A stretch of DNA of 64,000 nucleotides, taken from Ammoniphilus sp. YIM 78166. Lineage in GTDB: Bacteria; Bacillota; Bacilli; Aneurinibacillales; RAOX-1. Position 1 is the stretch's first letter. Each line of letters begins with the position of its first letter. The translations under genes and the position numbers were made by a program. Below the pieces are notes generated by a model. The model was not told the DNA's origin. It made no database searches and was given only the letters and a program-made list of their open reading frames with translations. Of this stretch, positions 28,334 through 38,008 are shown piece by piece. The stretch is from the NCBI RefSeq assembly GCF_004522215.1, contig NZ_SDLR01000002.1, positions 1 through 64,000 on the forward strand, in the 5' to 3' direction.

Positions 28334-28936
28334 ATGAAGATCGCCGTATTTGCATCAGGAACCGGTTCTAATTTTGCTGCAGTGGTGGAAGCCGTGAAAG
28401 AGGGGCGGTTAAAAAATATAGAAATCGCGCTATTGGTTTGCGATCGTCCGGGTGCGTTGGTGATAAAAAGGGCTGAACAGGAATCCATTCCTGTTTTTTC
28501 TTTTCAGCCTAAGGAATATCCCGACAAAGCTGCTTATGAACAGCTTGTGCTAGATAAACTGCAGGAGCAAGGAGTCGAGCTGATTGTTCTGGCAGGCTAT
28601 ATGAGACTCATCGGACCAACCTTGCTTCACTCGTATTCAAGCCGGATGATCAATCTTCATCCCTCGCTTCTTCCCGCTTTTACAGGGAAGGATGCCATTG
28701 GACAAGCGCTGGACTATGGAGTGAAGATTACAGGGATCACGGTCCACTTTGTGGATGCCGGAATGGATACGGGCCCCATTATTGCGCAACGGAACGTAGA
28801 GATCGAATCGGGTGAAACGAAAGAAACCCTTTCCCATAAAATACAGATTCAAGAGCATCAGCTTTTGCCAGAAGTCATCGGTTGGATCGCCGAAGGCAAA
28901 ATCAAGCTAAACGGAAGAAAGGTGGAGATGAAATGA
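28334..28936 (+). CDS. purN: phosphoribosylglycinamide formyltransferase
   Basis: GAR transformylase using 10-formyl-tetrahydrofolate. The 200-residue protein begins [20 protein letters not shown] (phosphate-binding region). It has the formyltransferase signature [32 protein letters not shown] (catalytic Asn/His) and [19 protein letters not shown] (catalytic Asp). AGGAAATTAGCA lies before the ATG. The stop codon overlaps the purH ATG (ATGA). Confidence 0.96.
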   Translation: MKIAVFASGTGSNFAAVVEAVKEGRLKNIEIALLVCDRPGALVIKRAEQESIPVFSFQPKEYPDKAAYEQLVLDKLQEQGVELIVLAGYMRLIGPTLLHSYSSRMINLHPSLLPAFTGKDAIGQALDYGVKITGITVHFVDAGMDTGPIIAQRNVEIESGETKETLSHKIQIQEHQLLPEVIGWIAEGKIKLNGRKVEMK

Positions 28937-30465
28937 CAAGAGCATTAATTAGTGTTTCCGATAAAACAGGTGTGGTGGAATTAGCCAAGGAGTTGGAAAA
29001 GCTAGGTGTTGAAATTATTTCAACTGGCGGAACCTCCAAGCTATTGAAGGAACAAGGGATTAAAGTAACGGGAATTTCAGAGGTCACGGGTTTTCCAGAG
29101 ATATTAGATGGACGTGTTAAGACGCTTCATCCGAATATCCATAGCGGTTTATTGGCCATCCGAGATAAGGAAGAGCACCAAAAGCAGCTCGAAGAATTAA
29201 AGATCCAACCGATTGATCTCGTCATTGTGAACCTTTATCCATTCAAGGAAACCATCAGTAAAGCAGATGTTACGTATGAGGACGCCATTGAGAACATCGA
29301 CATCGGCGGGCCGACCATGCTTCGTTCTGCAGCGAAAAACCATGCGTTCGTCACGGTTGTAGTAGACGCTAAGGATTATGAAGGTGTCGTTGCGGAAATG
29401 AAAGCAGGAGAGGTAAGCCTAGAAACACGCCGTCGCTTGGCTGCGAAGGTGTTCCGTCATACGGCTGCTTATGATTCCCTGATATCCAACTACTTAACCG
29501 AGCAAGTGGGCGAGGAATGGCCAGACCAATATACGGTGACCTTTGAAAAGGTGCAGGACCTTCGCTACGGGGAAAACCCTCATCAAAAGGCAGGCTTCTA
29601 TCGTGCGCCCCTAGCTGGAAAAGGTACCTTGAGTACAGCAGAACAGCTGCATGGTAAAGAATTATCTTATAACAATATTAACGATGCAGATGCAGCCTTG
29701 CAGCTCGTGAAGGAATTTTCAGAGCCGGCTGTTGTTGCGGTTAAGCACACCAATCCTTGCGGAGTAGGAACGGGTAAGACCATCCTTGAAGCGTATCAAA
29801 AAGCGTATGAATCTGATCCGGTTTCCATTTTTGGCGGGATCATTGCCGCGAACCGCGTGATTGATAAGGACACCGCTCTGTTGATGAAGGAGTTATTCCT
29901 CGAAATCATTATGGCTCCTGGGTTTGAAGAGGACGCTCTCGAGGTCTTGAAGGAAAAGAAGAACCTAAGACTACTTAAGCTTGCGGAAAACAAGGCAGAC
30001 GAGAAGCCTGCTCTTCGACTTTCCTCTGTTCAAGGCGGTTTACTGGTACAAGAAGAAGATATCAAGCAAGTGACAGAAGCAGACCTTCAAGTCGTAACCG
30101 ATCGAAAGCCAACTCCAGAAGAGCTTGAACAGCTTCTATTTGGGTGGAAAGTGGTCAAGCATGTGAAATCCAACGCCATCGTGTTGGCTCGGGATTTCCA
30201 AACGGTTGGTGTAGGAGCAGGTCAGATGAACCGTGTCGGTTCCGCGCGTATTGCGATTGAACAAGCTGGTGATAAAGCCAAAGGATCCATTCTTGCTTCC
30301 GATGCGTTTTTCCCTATGCCCGATACCATTGAAGAAGCGGCAAAAGCAGGGGTAACCGCGATTATCCAGCCTGGAGGCTCGATTCGAGACAAGGAATCGA
30401 TTGAAGAAGCCAACAAGCATGGGATTGCCATGGTGTTAACAGGGGTACGTCATTTCAAACACTAA
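28933..30465 (+). CDS. purH: bifunctional AICAR transformylase/IMP cyclohydrolase
   Basis: Catalyses the last two steps to IMP. The 510-residue protein has an N-terminal MGS-like IMP cyclohydrolase domain ([49 protein letters not shown]). The C-terminal transformylase domain carries [11 protein letters not shown] (active-site Lys-His) and [14 protein letters not shown]. The start at 28933 has AAAGGTGGAGATG upstream and overlaps the purN stop. An in-frame ATG at 28882 lies inside purN and was rejected. Confidence 0.97.
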   Translation: MTRALISVSDKTGVVELAKELEKLGVEIISTGGTSKLLKEQGIKVTGISEVTGFPEILDGRVKTLHPNIHSGLLAIRDKEEHQKQLEELKIQPIDLVIVNLYPFKETISKADVTYEDAIENIDIGGPTMLRSAAKNHAFVTVVVDAKDYEGVVAEMKAGEVSLETRRRLAAKVFRHTAAYDSLISNYLTEQVGEEWPDQYTVTFEKVQDLRYGENPHQKAGFYRAPLAGKGTLSTAEQLHGKELSYNNINDADAALQLVKEFSEPAVVAVKHTNPCGVGTGKTILEAYQKAYESDPVSIFGGIIAANRVIDKDTALLMKELFLEIIMAPGFEEDALEVLKEKKNLRLLKLAENKADEKPALRLSSVQGGLLVQEEDIKQVTEADLQVVTDRKPTPEELEQLLFGWKVVKHVKSNAIVLARDFQTVGVGAGQMNRVGSARIAIEQAGDKAKGSILASDAFFPMPDTIEEAAKAGVTAIIQPGGSIRDKESIEEANKHGIAMVLTGVRHFKH

Positions 30466-30487
30466 TGTTTAAAAGGAGGAGCTACCA

Positions 30488-31753
30488 TTGAATATTTTAG
30501 TGGTGGGAAGTGGCGGTCGTGAACACGCGATTGTCTGGAAACTGGCTCAAAGTCCAAAGGTAGAAAAAATCTATTGTGCTCCTGGTAATGCCGGGATCGC
30601 GCAAATCGCGGAATGTGTTCCGATTAGCGTAATGGAAATTGAGAAGCTTGCGCAGTTTGCCGAGGAGCAAAAGATTGACCTCACCTTTGTAGGACCCGAG
30701 GATCCTTTGTTGGGCGGCATCGTCGATGTATTTGAAGAGCGTGGCTTAACGGTTTTTGGTCCGAAGAAAAATGCAGCCTTAATCGAGGGAAGCAAAACCT
30801 TCGCAAAGGATCTCATGAAAAAGTACAACATCCCGACAGCGAAGTATGAGTCCTTTGATACGTATGAAGAAGCTCTCACCTATCTGCGCAAGGAAGGTGC
30901 TCCCATTGTGGTGAAGGCCGATGGTCTCGCGGCAGGAAAAGGAGTCACGGTAGCCTTGACGCTAGAAGAGGCGGAGGAAGCTCTTCGCCAAATTATGAAG
31001 GATGAGGTTTTTGGATCGGCTGGAGCCCGAGTGGTCATTGAAGAGTTCCTTCAAGGAGAGGAAATGACACTGCTTTCCTTTGTAGACGGAACCACTGTAA
31101 AGCCGATGGTCCCTTCCCAAGATCACAAGCCGGTCTACGATGAAGACAAAGGTCCGAATACCGGTGGAATGGGAACGTACTCGCCGGTTCCTCATATGCC
31201 GCAGAGCTTGGTTGAGCAAATCATCCAAAACATCGTAAATCCAACGGCTGAAGCGATGGTCAAAGAAGGTTCTCCTTTTAAAGGTATTTTATATACGGGA
31301 CTGATCATTACGAAGGATGGTCCTAAGGTGATCGAATATAATGCCAGATTTGGCGATCCAGAAACGCAAGTCGTTCTTCCTCGCTTAGACACCGATTTGG
31401 TTGATATTTTGATTGCCGGTGCGACAGGCGAGCTGGAAAAGCTAGATGTCCAATGGAAAAAAGAAGCCGCGGTGTGTGTGATCATGGCTTCTGGCGGATA
31501 TCCAGGTCCTTATGAGAAAGGTAAGGAAATTACGGGATTGGATCAAGTAGGAGAAGAAGCGATCGTGTTCCATGCGGGGACGGAGCTGAAGGATGGTAAA
31601 GTGGTAACCAACGGAGGCCGGGTGTTAGCGGTGACCTCCATTGGAAGTACGGTACAAGAAGCTCGCGATAAGGCGTATCAAGCGGTTCAGAAAATATCCT
31701 TTGAAGGCGCGCATTATCGCAGCGACATTGCCCAAAAAGCTCTTCGGGCTTAG
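30488..31753 (+). CDS. purD: phosphoribosylamine-glycine ligase
   Basis: GAR synthetase, an ATP-grasp enzyme joining glycine to phosphoribosylamine. The 421-residue protein reads MNILVVGSGGREHAIVWKLA from a TTG start with AAAGGAGGAG 8 nt upstream. Further motifs are FVGPEDPLLGGIVD, IVVKADGLAAGKGV, VVIEEFLQGEE and EYNARFGDPETQV. It ends the pur operon. No terminator is evident, and its last four bases overlap a small convergent gene. Confidence 0.96.
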   Translation: MNILVVGSGGREHAIVWKLAQSPKVEKIYCAPGNAGIAQIAECVPISVMEIEKLAQFAEEQKIDLTFVGPEDPLLGGIVDVFEERGLTVFGPKKNAALIEGSKTFAKDLMKKYNIPTAKYESFDTYEEALTYLRKEGAPIVVKADGLAAGKGVTVALTLEEAEEALRQIMKDEVFGSAGARVVIEEFLQGEEMTLLSFVDGTTVKPMVPSQDHKPVYDEDKGPNTGGMGTYSPVPHMPQSLVEQIIQNIVNPTAEAMVKEGSPFKGILYTGLIITKDGPKVIEYNARFGDPETQVVLPRLDTDLVDILIAGATGELEKLDVQWKKEAAVCVIMASGGYPGPYEKGKEITGLDQVGEEAIVFHAGTELKDGKVVTNGGRVLAVTSIGSTVQEARDKAYQAVQKISFEGAHYRSDIAQKALRA

Positions 31754-31875
31754 CGGTTTTTGGCTTTGCGATTCAGGTGAAACAAAAGATAGCCAATAAC
31801 GGCTATGGACCCTACAACAGAGGCGATAACAAAGAAGTTATCGCCAGCCAGCTCTAATACTCTGGCGCTATTCAT
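31750..31875 (-). CDS. 41-residue single-pass membrane protein
   Basis: On the minus strand ATG at 31875 opens MNSARVLELAGDNFFVIASV, continuing through a hydrophobic helix (about 15-34) to a basic tail HLNRKAKNR. AAAGGGGGAC lies about 8 nt upstream. The start overlaps the end of the DUF2892 gene on the same strand, so the two are probably co-transcribed, and the stop overlaps the purD stop from the other side. I do not recognise the family. Confidence 0.5.
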   Translation of the reverse strand: MNSARVLELAGDNFFVIASVVGSIAVIGYLLFHLNRKAKNR

Positions 31876-32197
31876 GCATAGTCCCCCTTTCTTGTTCTGC
31901 TTGCGCTTGTGCTTGCGGTGGAACAGGAGAGGGGGATTCTACTTTTCTGCGAGCAAAGTAATTGGTTGAAGGCGGCATTTTTCTTTCCCTACCCAGCCCG
32001 TCTCGGGTACTCCATCCCATCATGGCCGAGAGGGGGCAGAAACGGGTGATGCCTTCCGCAATTTTTTGCGCTCCCAAAAAGGTAAGGAACAATCCCCCTC
32101 CACCTTTTCTTGACATGCGAGAAACTCCCCAGCCGAAGGCTAGGAATCCCAGACTAAGACGAATTAAGGCATCTACAGTCCCGACATTTTTCTTCAT
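31868..32197 (-). CDS. DUF2892 (YgaP-like) membrane protein
   Basis: The 109-residue protein begins MKKNVGTVDALIRLSLGFLAFGWGVSRM, the N-terminal pattern of DUF2892 proteins (Asn-Val-Gly...Asp...Arg...). A second hydrophobic stretch (LFLTFLGAQKIAEGITRFCPL) includes the typical G-x-T-x-x-CP. The Pro/Gln-rich tail is unusual and probably disordered. The start at 32197 has TAGGGAGGG upstream; an in-frame ATG at 32257 lacks one. The function of the family is unknown apart from YgaP, where such a region anchors a rhodanese domain that is absent here. Confidence 0.75.
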   Translation of the reverse strand: MKKNVGTVDALIRLSLGFLAFGWGVSRMSRKGGGGLFLTFLGAQKIAEGITRFCPLSAMMGWSTRDGLGRERKMPPSTNYFARRKVESPSPVPPQAQAQAEQERGTMHE

Positions 32198-32332
32198 TGT
32201 ATAGACCCTCCCTATTTTTAAGGTTCTCTCTAGTTTTTGTTGACGTAGAAAAAGCATACAAACGATGGAGGATGACGGAAAATTTGAAAATATGGTACAA
32301 TAAAGAAATCAAATACATAATAGGGGGACCGT

Positions 32333-34075
32333 ATGACGAAACCCATTCGCCCATTGAAGGAAGACAAAGTGAAAGGATTGATTGACGTTTCCCGCGGTGT
32401 GTTGCCAGCTACCACCTGGATCCGAAACGGGAAAGTATTAAACGTCTATACAGGAGAAGTTGAAGAGGTTGATATCGTCCTATTTCAGGATCGAATTGCC
32501 TATGTAGGGAAAAAACCACCCATGACAGATGCCGATACCATTGTGATGGACGCCTCTGGGTATACGTTGGTCCCTGGCTATATTGAGCCGCATGCTCATC
32601 CTTTCCAATTAGCGAATATTGAATCTTTCTCCGCTTTTTCCTTAAGTCTAGGAACGACGACTATGGTCAACGATAATCTCATTTACTATCTCAATATGGG
32701 AGCCGAGGAATTTCAATATCTATTGGACTATTGCTCCAGGTTACCGATTAAAAATTATTGGTGGGCACGCTTGGACCCGCAGAGTACTCAACCTGAGATG
32801 GTCGCTAAGTTTACGACTGAGCGTTTGATCGAATTATTAGGCCAAGAAAGTGTGCTCCAGGCGGGTGAGTTGACCTCTTGGACGCAATTAATTGAGGGGG
32901 ATCCCGCCATGATCAGCGGCATCACAGAAGCGAGAAATCAAGGGAAAAGAATTGAGGGACATAATCCGGGAGCTTCGTCAGAAACGCTAAATGTGATGGC
33001 TGCCTTAGGCGTAACCGCTTGTCATGAGTCGATCAAAGGAGAGGAAGTCATGCGCAGGCTGCGGTTGGGTATGTATGCAACCTTGCGGCATTCTTCGATC
33101 CGACCGGATATTCCCCATCTCGTTAGGGAGTTAAGGGAGAGTGGATTTAACTTCGAAGCCGCCTCTAGACTCTTGATGACAACGGATGGTTCGATGCCGC
33201 CTTTTCATCAGCATGGATGCGTAGACTACCTGATCCAATTGGCTATCGAAAATGGTGTACCCGCTCCGGTGGCTTATCGCATGGCGACCTTAAATCCAGC
33301 TGTTTACTATGGACTGGATCAAGAGATCGGCGGAATTGCTCCCGGACGCCTCGCGGATATCCTATTTTTGAAGGACCTTCATCAACCCAAGCCAGTAAAG
33401 GTCATCGCTGAGGGAAGGCTGGTGGCGGAAGAAGGCCAACTGCTCGAGAGCTTGCCTCCGGTCGACTGGGAGAAACTTCGCTTTCTGCCCATGGATAAGA
33501 AGTGGAGAATGAAAAAAGAGTGGCTTGATGAAATCGATAAAGAATCATTGCCGATACTTGAGCTGCTAAATGCCGTAATCATCCGGCATCAGGAAGGACA
33601 TCCAGACGGCGTGAATCAAGCGGACCTATGTTATGCGGTATTGATTGATCAAGATGGCAAATGGATGACAACTGGGCTATTAAAGGGCTTTGCCCATCGG
33701 TTGGATGCTTTTGCGGCAACCATTACCGCTTCCCAAGACATGCTGGTTATTGGACAATGCAAGGATAGCATGACCCAAGCGGTGAATGAGCTTCTTGACC
33801 GAGGGGGTGGAATACTCCTTAAAGAGAATAGAGAAAATTTATTCCAATTAGACTTGCCTTTAGGAGGAAAGATGAGTCGACTAAACATGGAGGAACTAAT
33901 TGAGGAAACCATTCAGCTTGTGCACCTTTTAAGGGAAAGAGGACACCGTCATATTGACCCTTTTTATACGATGTTTTTTTTGTCAGCAACACATCTGCCC
34001 GATCTGCGCTTAACAGCCCAAGGTGTGTTCTCTATTAAGAATAACAAGGTGATTTACCCTTCAAAGCCTCTTTAA
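32333..34075 (+). CDS. yerA: adenine deaminase-like amidohydrolase (YerA family)
   Basis: A 580-residue amidohydrolase with the adenine deaminase layout: an N-terminal beta-sandwich part (WIRNGKVLNVYTGEVEEVDI), then GYTLVPGYIEPHAHPFQL with the metal-binding HxH. IEGHNPGASSETL and MTTDGSMPPFHQHG (C-terminal metal Asp) follow, with the composite domain LNPAVYYGLDQEIGGIAPGR at about 320-340. A long C-terminal domain completes it. Position downstream of pur genes and upstream of yerB matches B. subtilis yerA. It may convert adenine to hypoxanthine, but this subgroup is divergent and the activity is inferred. A strong terminator follows at 34117. Confidence 0.82.
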   Translation: MTKPIRPLKEDKVKGLIDVSRGVLPATTWIRNGKVLNVYTGEVEEVDIVLFQDRIAYVGKKPPMTDADTIVMDASGYTLVPGYIEPHAHPFQLANIESFSAFSLSLGTTTMVNDNLIYYLNMGAEEFQYLLDYCSRLPIKNYWWARLDPQSTQPEMVAKFTTERLIELLGQESVLQAGELTSWTQLIEGDPAMISGITEARNQGKRIEGHNPGASSETLNVMAALGVTACHESIKGEEVMRRLRLGMYATLRHSSIRPDIPHLVRELRESGFNFEAASRLLMTTDGSMPPFHQHGCVDYLIQLAIENGVPAPVAYRMATLNPAVYYGLDQEIGGIAPGRLADILFLKDLHQPKPVKVIAEGRLVAEEGQLLESLPPVDWEKLRFLPMDKKWRMKKEWLDEIDKESLPILELLNAVIIRHQEGHPDGVNQADLCYAVLIDQDGKWMTTGLLKGFAHRLDAFAATITASQDMLVIGQCKDSMTQAVNELLDRGGGILLKENRENLFQLDLPLGGKMSRLNMEELIEETIQLVHLLRERGHRHIDPFYTMFFLSATHLPDLRLTAQGVFSIKNNKVIYPSKPL

Positions 34076-34116
34076 ATAATTGATAGATTATCTAACAAGT
34101 AGAGAGAATATTCGCT

Positions 34117-34158
34117 CACTCCCCTTTATACTTGGATGTATAGAGAGGGAGTGTTTTT
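34117..34158 (+). terminator. terminator of the adenine deaminase-like gene
   Basis: CACTCCC (34117-34123) pairs with GGGAGTG (34147-34153), with partial pairing inside, followed by T5. Confidence 0.75.
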
Positions 34159-34248
34159 GTGTACAGGTTATGAAAATACTTTACGCAACAAGTAATTAGA
34201 AAGTTTGAGGGAAGACTTCGCAAAATAAAATATGCGATATATCGTAGG

Positions 34249-34262
34249 TGTTAGCGTTTCCA
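34249..34262. promoter_or_regulatory. cre-like site upstream of the liv operon
   Basis: TGTTAGCGTTTCCA matches TGWNANCGNTNWCA at all but one position. It lies about 60 bp upstream of the -35 box of the liv promoter, a position seen for CcpA activation as well as repression. The rest of the 330-bp gap holds only the terminator and the promoter. Confidence 0.35.
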
Positions 34263-34323
34263 ATTAGTTTACAACACAATGGAGTGGGTAAAAAAATTAT
34301 TTATAAAAATTTGTTTTTTGCTC

Positions 34324-34351
34324 TTGCAAAAATTCAAATAACTTATAAAAT
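34324..34351 (+). promoter_or_regulatory. promoter of the liv operon
   Basis: TTGCAA (34324-34329), a 16-bp AT-rich spacer and TAAAAT (34346-34351). It would leave a leader of about 50 nt before livJ. Confidence 0.55.
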
Positions 34352-34406
34352 AAGGCTATAGAAATATTTTACCAAATCAGAATTATCTAAGGGGGTAAGT
34401 AGAAAG

Positions 34407-35630
34407 ATGAGAAAACCATCATTTTTGGCAGCGTCTCTTGTTCTTTCGCTAGGAATGTTGCTTAGCGCTTGCGGAGGCGGCGGGTCCACACCAACCGGAG
34501 GGAGTGGGGATCAGTCCAAGCCTGCTGAACAGCCGGCAAGTAGCGGCTCAGCGGTAATCAAGATTGCAACACAAAGTCCACTCTCTGGGGAAAATGCGGA
34601 GATGGGGGAAGACATCAAGCTAGGTGCTGAGCTTGCATTGAAGGATAATGCTGAGAAGTTCAAGGCTATGGGATTTGACCTACAGTTGCTTCCGAAGGAT
34701 GACAAGGCAGACCCTGCCACAGGAACCACCAATGCGAAAGCACTTGTAACGGATCAGGATGTATTGGCTCTTGTAGGTCACTTGAACTCTGGGGTTATGG
34801 CTGCTGCAGGTACAACCTACGAGGGTGCAGGCTTACCCGTGGTATCACCATCCAATACGAACCCGCAACTCAGCCAAAATGGTTGGAAGACTTTCCACCG
34901 TATTTGCGCTCGTGATGACAACCAGGGACCAGCTGCTTCTCAATATATTAAGGACCAAGGTTTAAATTCTGTATATGTCATTGACGATGCAACCGACTAT
35001 GGTAAAGGGTTAGCCATTGAGATGAAGAAAAAGGCCGAAGAGCTTGGGCTTAAAGTAATCGCACATGAATCTGTAAGTGCACAAGAAATGGAATTTAACA
35101 CGCTAGTAACGAAGATCAAGGCTTCTAACTCTGAAGCTGTATTCTTTGGTGGAATGTACGCTCAAGGCGGACAATTCTTAAAGCAATTGAAGGATAAGCA
35201 ATACACGGGTATGTTCCTAGGTGGAGATGGACTTGATAATGGCGGATTTGTAACAGCTGCTGGTGCTGAAGCTTCCAAATTGGCTCGCATCACTTCTGTA
35301 GCGGGTGATATCACCGCTTCTGCTGAAGGTCCAGCTTGGGTTGATCGCTTCAAGACTTCTTTCAAGAGAGATCCGGGAGCATTCGCTGGTTATGGATATG
35401 ACGCAGCACTTGTTGTATTGAACGGATTAGAGCAAGCGATTAAAGACAACGGTGGCAAGAAGCCAACTCGTGAGCAGGTGAACGCGGCTATCTCTGCAAC
35501 GAAAGACTTTAAAGGTATCCTTTCTACCACGACTTTCGACGACAAAGGAGACAACGTAAACGCTTCTGTATTCATCAAGAGCTTCGAAAAGGGAGCCTAT
35601 CCTCCAGATCAAATCGCAGAAATCAAGTAG
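34407..35630 (+). CDS. livJ: branched-chain amino acid ABC transporter, substrate-binding lipoprotein
   Basis: A 407-residue type I periplasmic-binding-fold lipoprotein. The signal peptide ends in the lipobox LLSAC (Cys at about residue 22), followed by a Gly/Ser/Pro-rich tether to about residue 50. The mature domain starts IKIATQSPLSGENAEMGEDIK, typical of LivJ/BraC proteins, and includes ALVGHLNSGVMAAAG and VVSPSNTNPQL. AAGGGGGTAAG lies before the ATG. It heads a five-gene operon with two permeases and two ATPases. Specificity for Leu/Ile/Val is inferred from family and operon; amides or other amino acids are possible. Confidence 0.92.
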   Translation: MRKPSFLAASLVLSLGMLLSACGGGGSTPTGGSGDQSKPAEQPASSGSAVIKIATQSPLSGENAEMGEDIKLGAELALKDNAEKFKAMGFDLQLLPKDDKADPATGTTNAKALVTDQDVLALVGHLNSGVMAAAGTTYEGAGLPVVSPSNTNPQLSQNGWKTFHRICARDDNQGPAASQYIKDQGLNSVYVIDDATDYGKGLAIEMKKKAEELGLKVIAHESVSAQEMEFNTLVTKIKASNSEAVFFGGMYAQGGQFLKQLKDKQYTGMFLGGDGLDNGGFVTAAGAEASKLARITSVAGDITASAEGPAWVDRFKTSFKRDPGAFAGYGYDAALVVLNGLEQAIKDNGGKKPTREQVNAAISATKDFKGILSTTTFDDKGDNVNASVFIKSFEKGAYPPDQIAEIK

Positions 35631-35650
35631 TCTGTTTTAGAAAGCTCGAC

Positions 35651-35675
35651 AAGGGGCGACGCCATGTCGTCCCTT
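35651..35675 (+). terminator. hairpin between livJ and livH
   Basis: AAGGGGCGAC (35651-35660) and GTCGTCCCTT (35666-35675) form a 10-bp stem with a 5-nt loop and no long T run. It may act as an attenuator or mRNA stabiliser favouring the more abundant binding protein. Confidence 0.55.
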
Positions 35676-35744
35676 TCCTATTGGCTTTAAATGCTATGGT
35701 TCATCTATAGAACCCTGAATACAAGCAGAAAGAGGGGTAAACTC

Positions 35745-36710
35745 ATGGGTTTTGATTTTTACATTGCCATATTGCCGCAGGTCCTGATTGACGGACTCAC
35801 CTTGGGGTTCTTATATGCCGTTGTTGCCCTTGGCTACACCATGGTTTATGGAATTTTAGAGTTAATTAACTTTGCCCATGGAGAGATCTTCATGGTGGGG
35901 GCCTTTGTTGGCACAGAGGTATTGTTACTATTGCAAGCAACGGGTTTATTAGAAGGAATGAATCCTTTCCTCTCCTTGTTTGGTGCCTTGCTCATCGCAT
36001 CGCTTTTCACTGGGACACTTGGAGTTGGGATCGAGAGAATTGCTTATCGTCCACTTCGTAAATCACCTCGCCTTGTTGTATTGATCTCAGCTATTGGTGT
36101 TTCATTCTTGCTTCAGGATTTAGTTCGTTTAGTAGAAGGGGTAACACGTGGGGCCTTCTTCTTAAACAGTCCGCAATTATTTACTACGAATTTTCAAGTC
36201 TCAGAAATGGCAATCCTCCCCATGAAATCCGTCATCATTATGGCTTCAGCCATCATTATGATGATTGGTCTTTCGTTCTTTGTTTCCAAGACCAAGTGGG
36301 GGAAAGCGATGCGTGCGGTAGCTCAGGATCAAGGAACCTCTGCTCTGATGCAAATTAACGTAAACAAAGTCATTGCGATTACTTTCTTTATCGGTTCTGG
36401 TTTAGGAGGAGCTACGGGGGTACTCTATGCACAGTATTTCTCTACCATTAATCCCTTTATCGGTTTCCTCTTAGGGCTCAAGGCCTTTACGGCTGCTGTA
36501 CTTGGGGGGATCGGGAACATTCAAGGCGCCATGTTCGGTGGAGTCATGCTCGGGATGTTTGAATCTTTAGGTTCCGCGTATCTCGAGCCGCTCACACATG
36601 GAGCTATGGGTGCAGAATACAAAGACGTACTTGCTTTCTCTCTCTTGATTCTGGTCTTGCTCTTTAAGCCAGAAGGATTGTTCGGAGAAGCAGTGAAAGA
36701 GAAAGTGTAG
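35745..36710 (+). CDS. livH: branched-chain amino acid ABC transporter permease LivH
   Basis: A 321-residue inner membrane permease of the LivH/LivM type with about eight helices. It contains IDGLTLGFLYAVVALGYTMVYGILELINFAHGE, the family hallmark (GYTMVYGxxxLINFAHG). LGVGIERIAYRPLR and the C-terminal LGGIGNIQGAMFGGVMLG follow. The start at 35745 follows GAGGGG by about 9 nt; the longer in-frame ATG at 35691 has no ribosome binding site. It is 11 bases ahead of livM. Confidence 0.93.
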   Translation: MGFDFYIAILPQVLIDGLTLGFLYAVVALGYTMVYGILELINFAHGEIFMVGAFVGTEVLLLLQATGLLEGMNPFLSLFGALLIASLFTGTLGVGIERIAYRPLRKSPRLVVLISAIGVSFLLQDLVRLVEGVTRGAFFLNSPQLFTTNFQVSEMAILPMKSVIIMASAIIMMIGLSFFVSKTKWGKAMRAVAQDQGTSALMQINVNKVIAITFFIGSGLGGATGVLYAQYFSTINPFIGFLLGLKAFTAAVLGGIGNIQGAMFGGVMLGMFESLGSAYLEPLTHGAMGAEYKDVLAFSLLILVLLFKPEGLFGEAVKEKV

Positions 36711-36721
36711 GTGAAGAGCAC

Positions 36722-38008
36722 ATGGAAAAGCTGAAAGCTCTACTGTCAAATCAAAACACTCAATACGCCGTTGTGAGTATTTATCTATTAATTGCTTCGC
36801 TTTGGTTGCATTATGCGAGCAAGTCCATCATTGCTTTCTTGATGCTCTTGTTTTCGTTTCTTGTCCTTTATTACTCTAACAAGATACCCACGAAAACTCG
36901 TGTAATTGTCGGGGTGCTGATCTTTACCGTCCTCCTCCCGTTAGCTTCTGGCGGAAACCAATATTATATGGAAGTTGCGTCAAATGTAGGGATCTACATT
37001 GCGATGGCGCTCGGTCTCAATATCGTCGTTGGTTTCGCGGGTCTTTTGGACTTGGGGTACGTGGCCTTTTTTGCAGCGGGTGCCTACGCTTATGCGATCT
37101 TCGCAACCGCTCAAGCGAATAACTTTATGCCTGATTGGATGCAGTTCCCGCTCGGCGGAGAATGGTTCTGGCCGTTCCTCTTGGTAGGACTCGTCGTGGC
37201 AGCCATCTTTGGTATCTTGCTCGGTCTGCCTGTTCTAAAAGTAAAAGGGGACTATCTGGCCATTGTAACGCTTGGGTTTGGTGAGATTATCCGTATCGTA
37301 TTTAATAACTTAGATAAGCCGATCAATATCACCAATGGTCCGCGTGGAATTCCTGCGGTGGCCCAGCCGGAGTTGTTTGGATACCAATTTAACACATCTA
37401 CCCACTACTATTATTTGGTGCTTATCGTCATCGCGGTGATCATCATTGCCAATAAGCGCTTGGAGATTTCACGTCTAGGCCGTGCCTGGATTGCCATTCG
37501 TGAAGACGAGCTAGCCGCTCAAGCCATGGGGATTCCGCTAGTACGTACGAAGCTATTAGCGTTCGCTACAGGTGCATCTTTTGCTGGAATTGTAGGTGTA
37601 ATCTTTGCTGCTAAGCAAACGTTCATTGATCCTACTAGCTTTATCTTAATGCAGTCCATTAGTATCCTCGTTATGGTCATCTTGGGCGGAAATGGAAGCG
37701 TGCCAGGCGTTATCGTCGGAGGGGCGATTATCACCGTTCTAAACGTATCCGTTCTTCAGGAAATCTCTGAGTGGATTCAGCAATTGAACATGTCCGGAGT
37801 CATCAGTATTCCAAACGAATTGGATCCTTCGAAGTTCCAACGATTAATCTTTGGTGTGATCCTGATCGCTATTGCCATCTTCAGACCGATGGGAATTATC
37901 CCAGCTAAACGCCCGGAAATTGATCTGGAGAAGGTGAAAGAGTTGGATAAGACCTTGCCTCAAACCGGTATTTTGAGTCAAGTCCAACAAGGGGGTAAAA
38001 GCTCATGA
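36722..38008 (+). CDS. livM: branched-chain amino acid ABC transporter permease LivM
   Basis: A 428-residue second permease subunit. It has hydrophobic segments from residue about 20, the family core GLNIVVGFAGLLDLGYVAFFAAGAYAYA, the EAA-like loop GRAWIAIREDELAAQAMG near residue 255, and LGGNGSVPGVIVGGAI near 320. The C-terminal tail of about 40 residues (from IIPAKRPEID) is hydrophilic. The stop overlaps the livG ATG (ATGA), with GGGGGTAAAAG upstream of livG. Confidence 0.93.
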   Translation: MEKLKALLSNQNTQYAVVSIYLLIASLWLHYASKSIIAFLMLLFSFLVLYYSNKIPTKTRVIVGVLIFTVLLPLASGGNQYYMEVASNVGIYIAMALGLNIVVGFAGLLDLGYVAFFAAGAYAYAIFATAQANNFMPDWMQFPLGGEWFWPFLLVGLVVAAIFGILLGLPVLKVKGDYLAIVTLGFGEIIRIVFNNLDKPINITNGPRGIPAVAQPELFGYQFNTSTHYYYLVLIVIAVIIIANKRLEISRLGRAWIAIREDELAAQAMGIPLVRTKLLAFATGASFAGIVGVIFAAKQTFIDPTSFILMQSISILVMVILGGNGSVPGVIVGGAIITVLNVSVLQEISEWIQQLNMSGVISIPNELDPSKFQRLIFGVILIAIAIFRPMGIIPAKRPEIDLEKVKELDKTLPQTGILSQVQQGGKSS

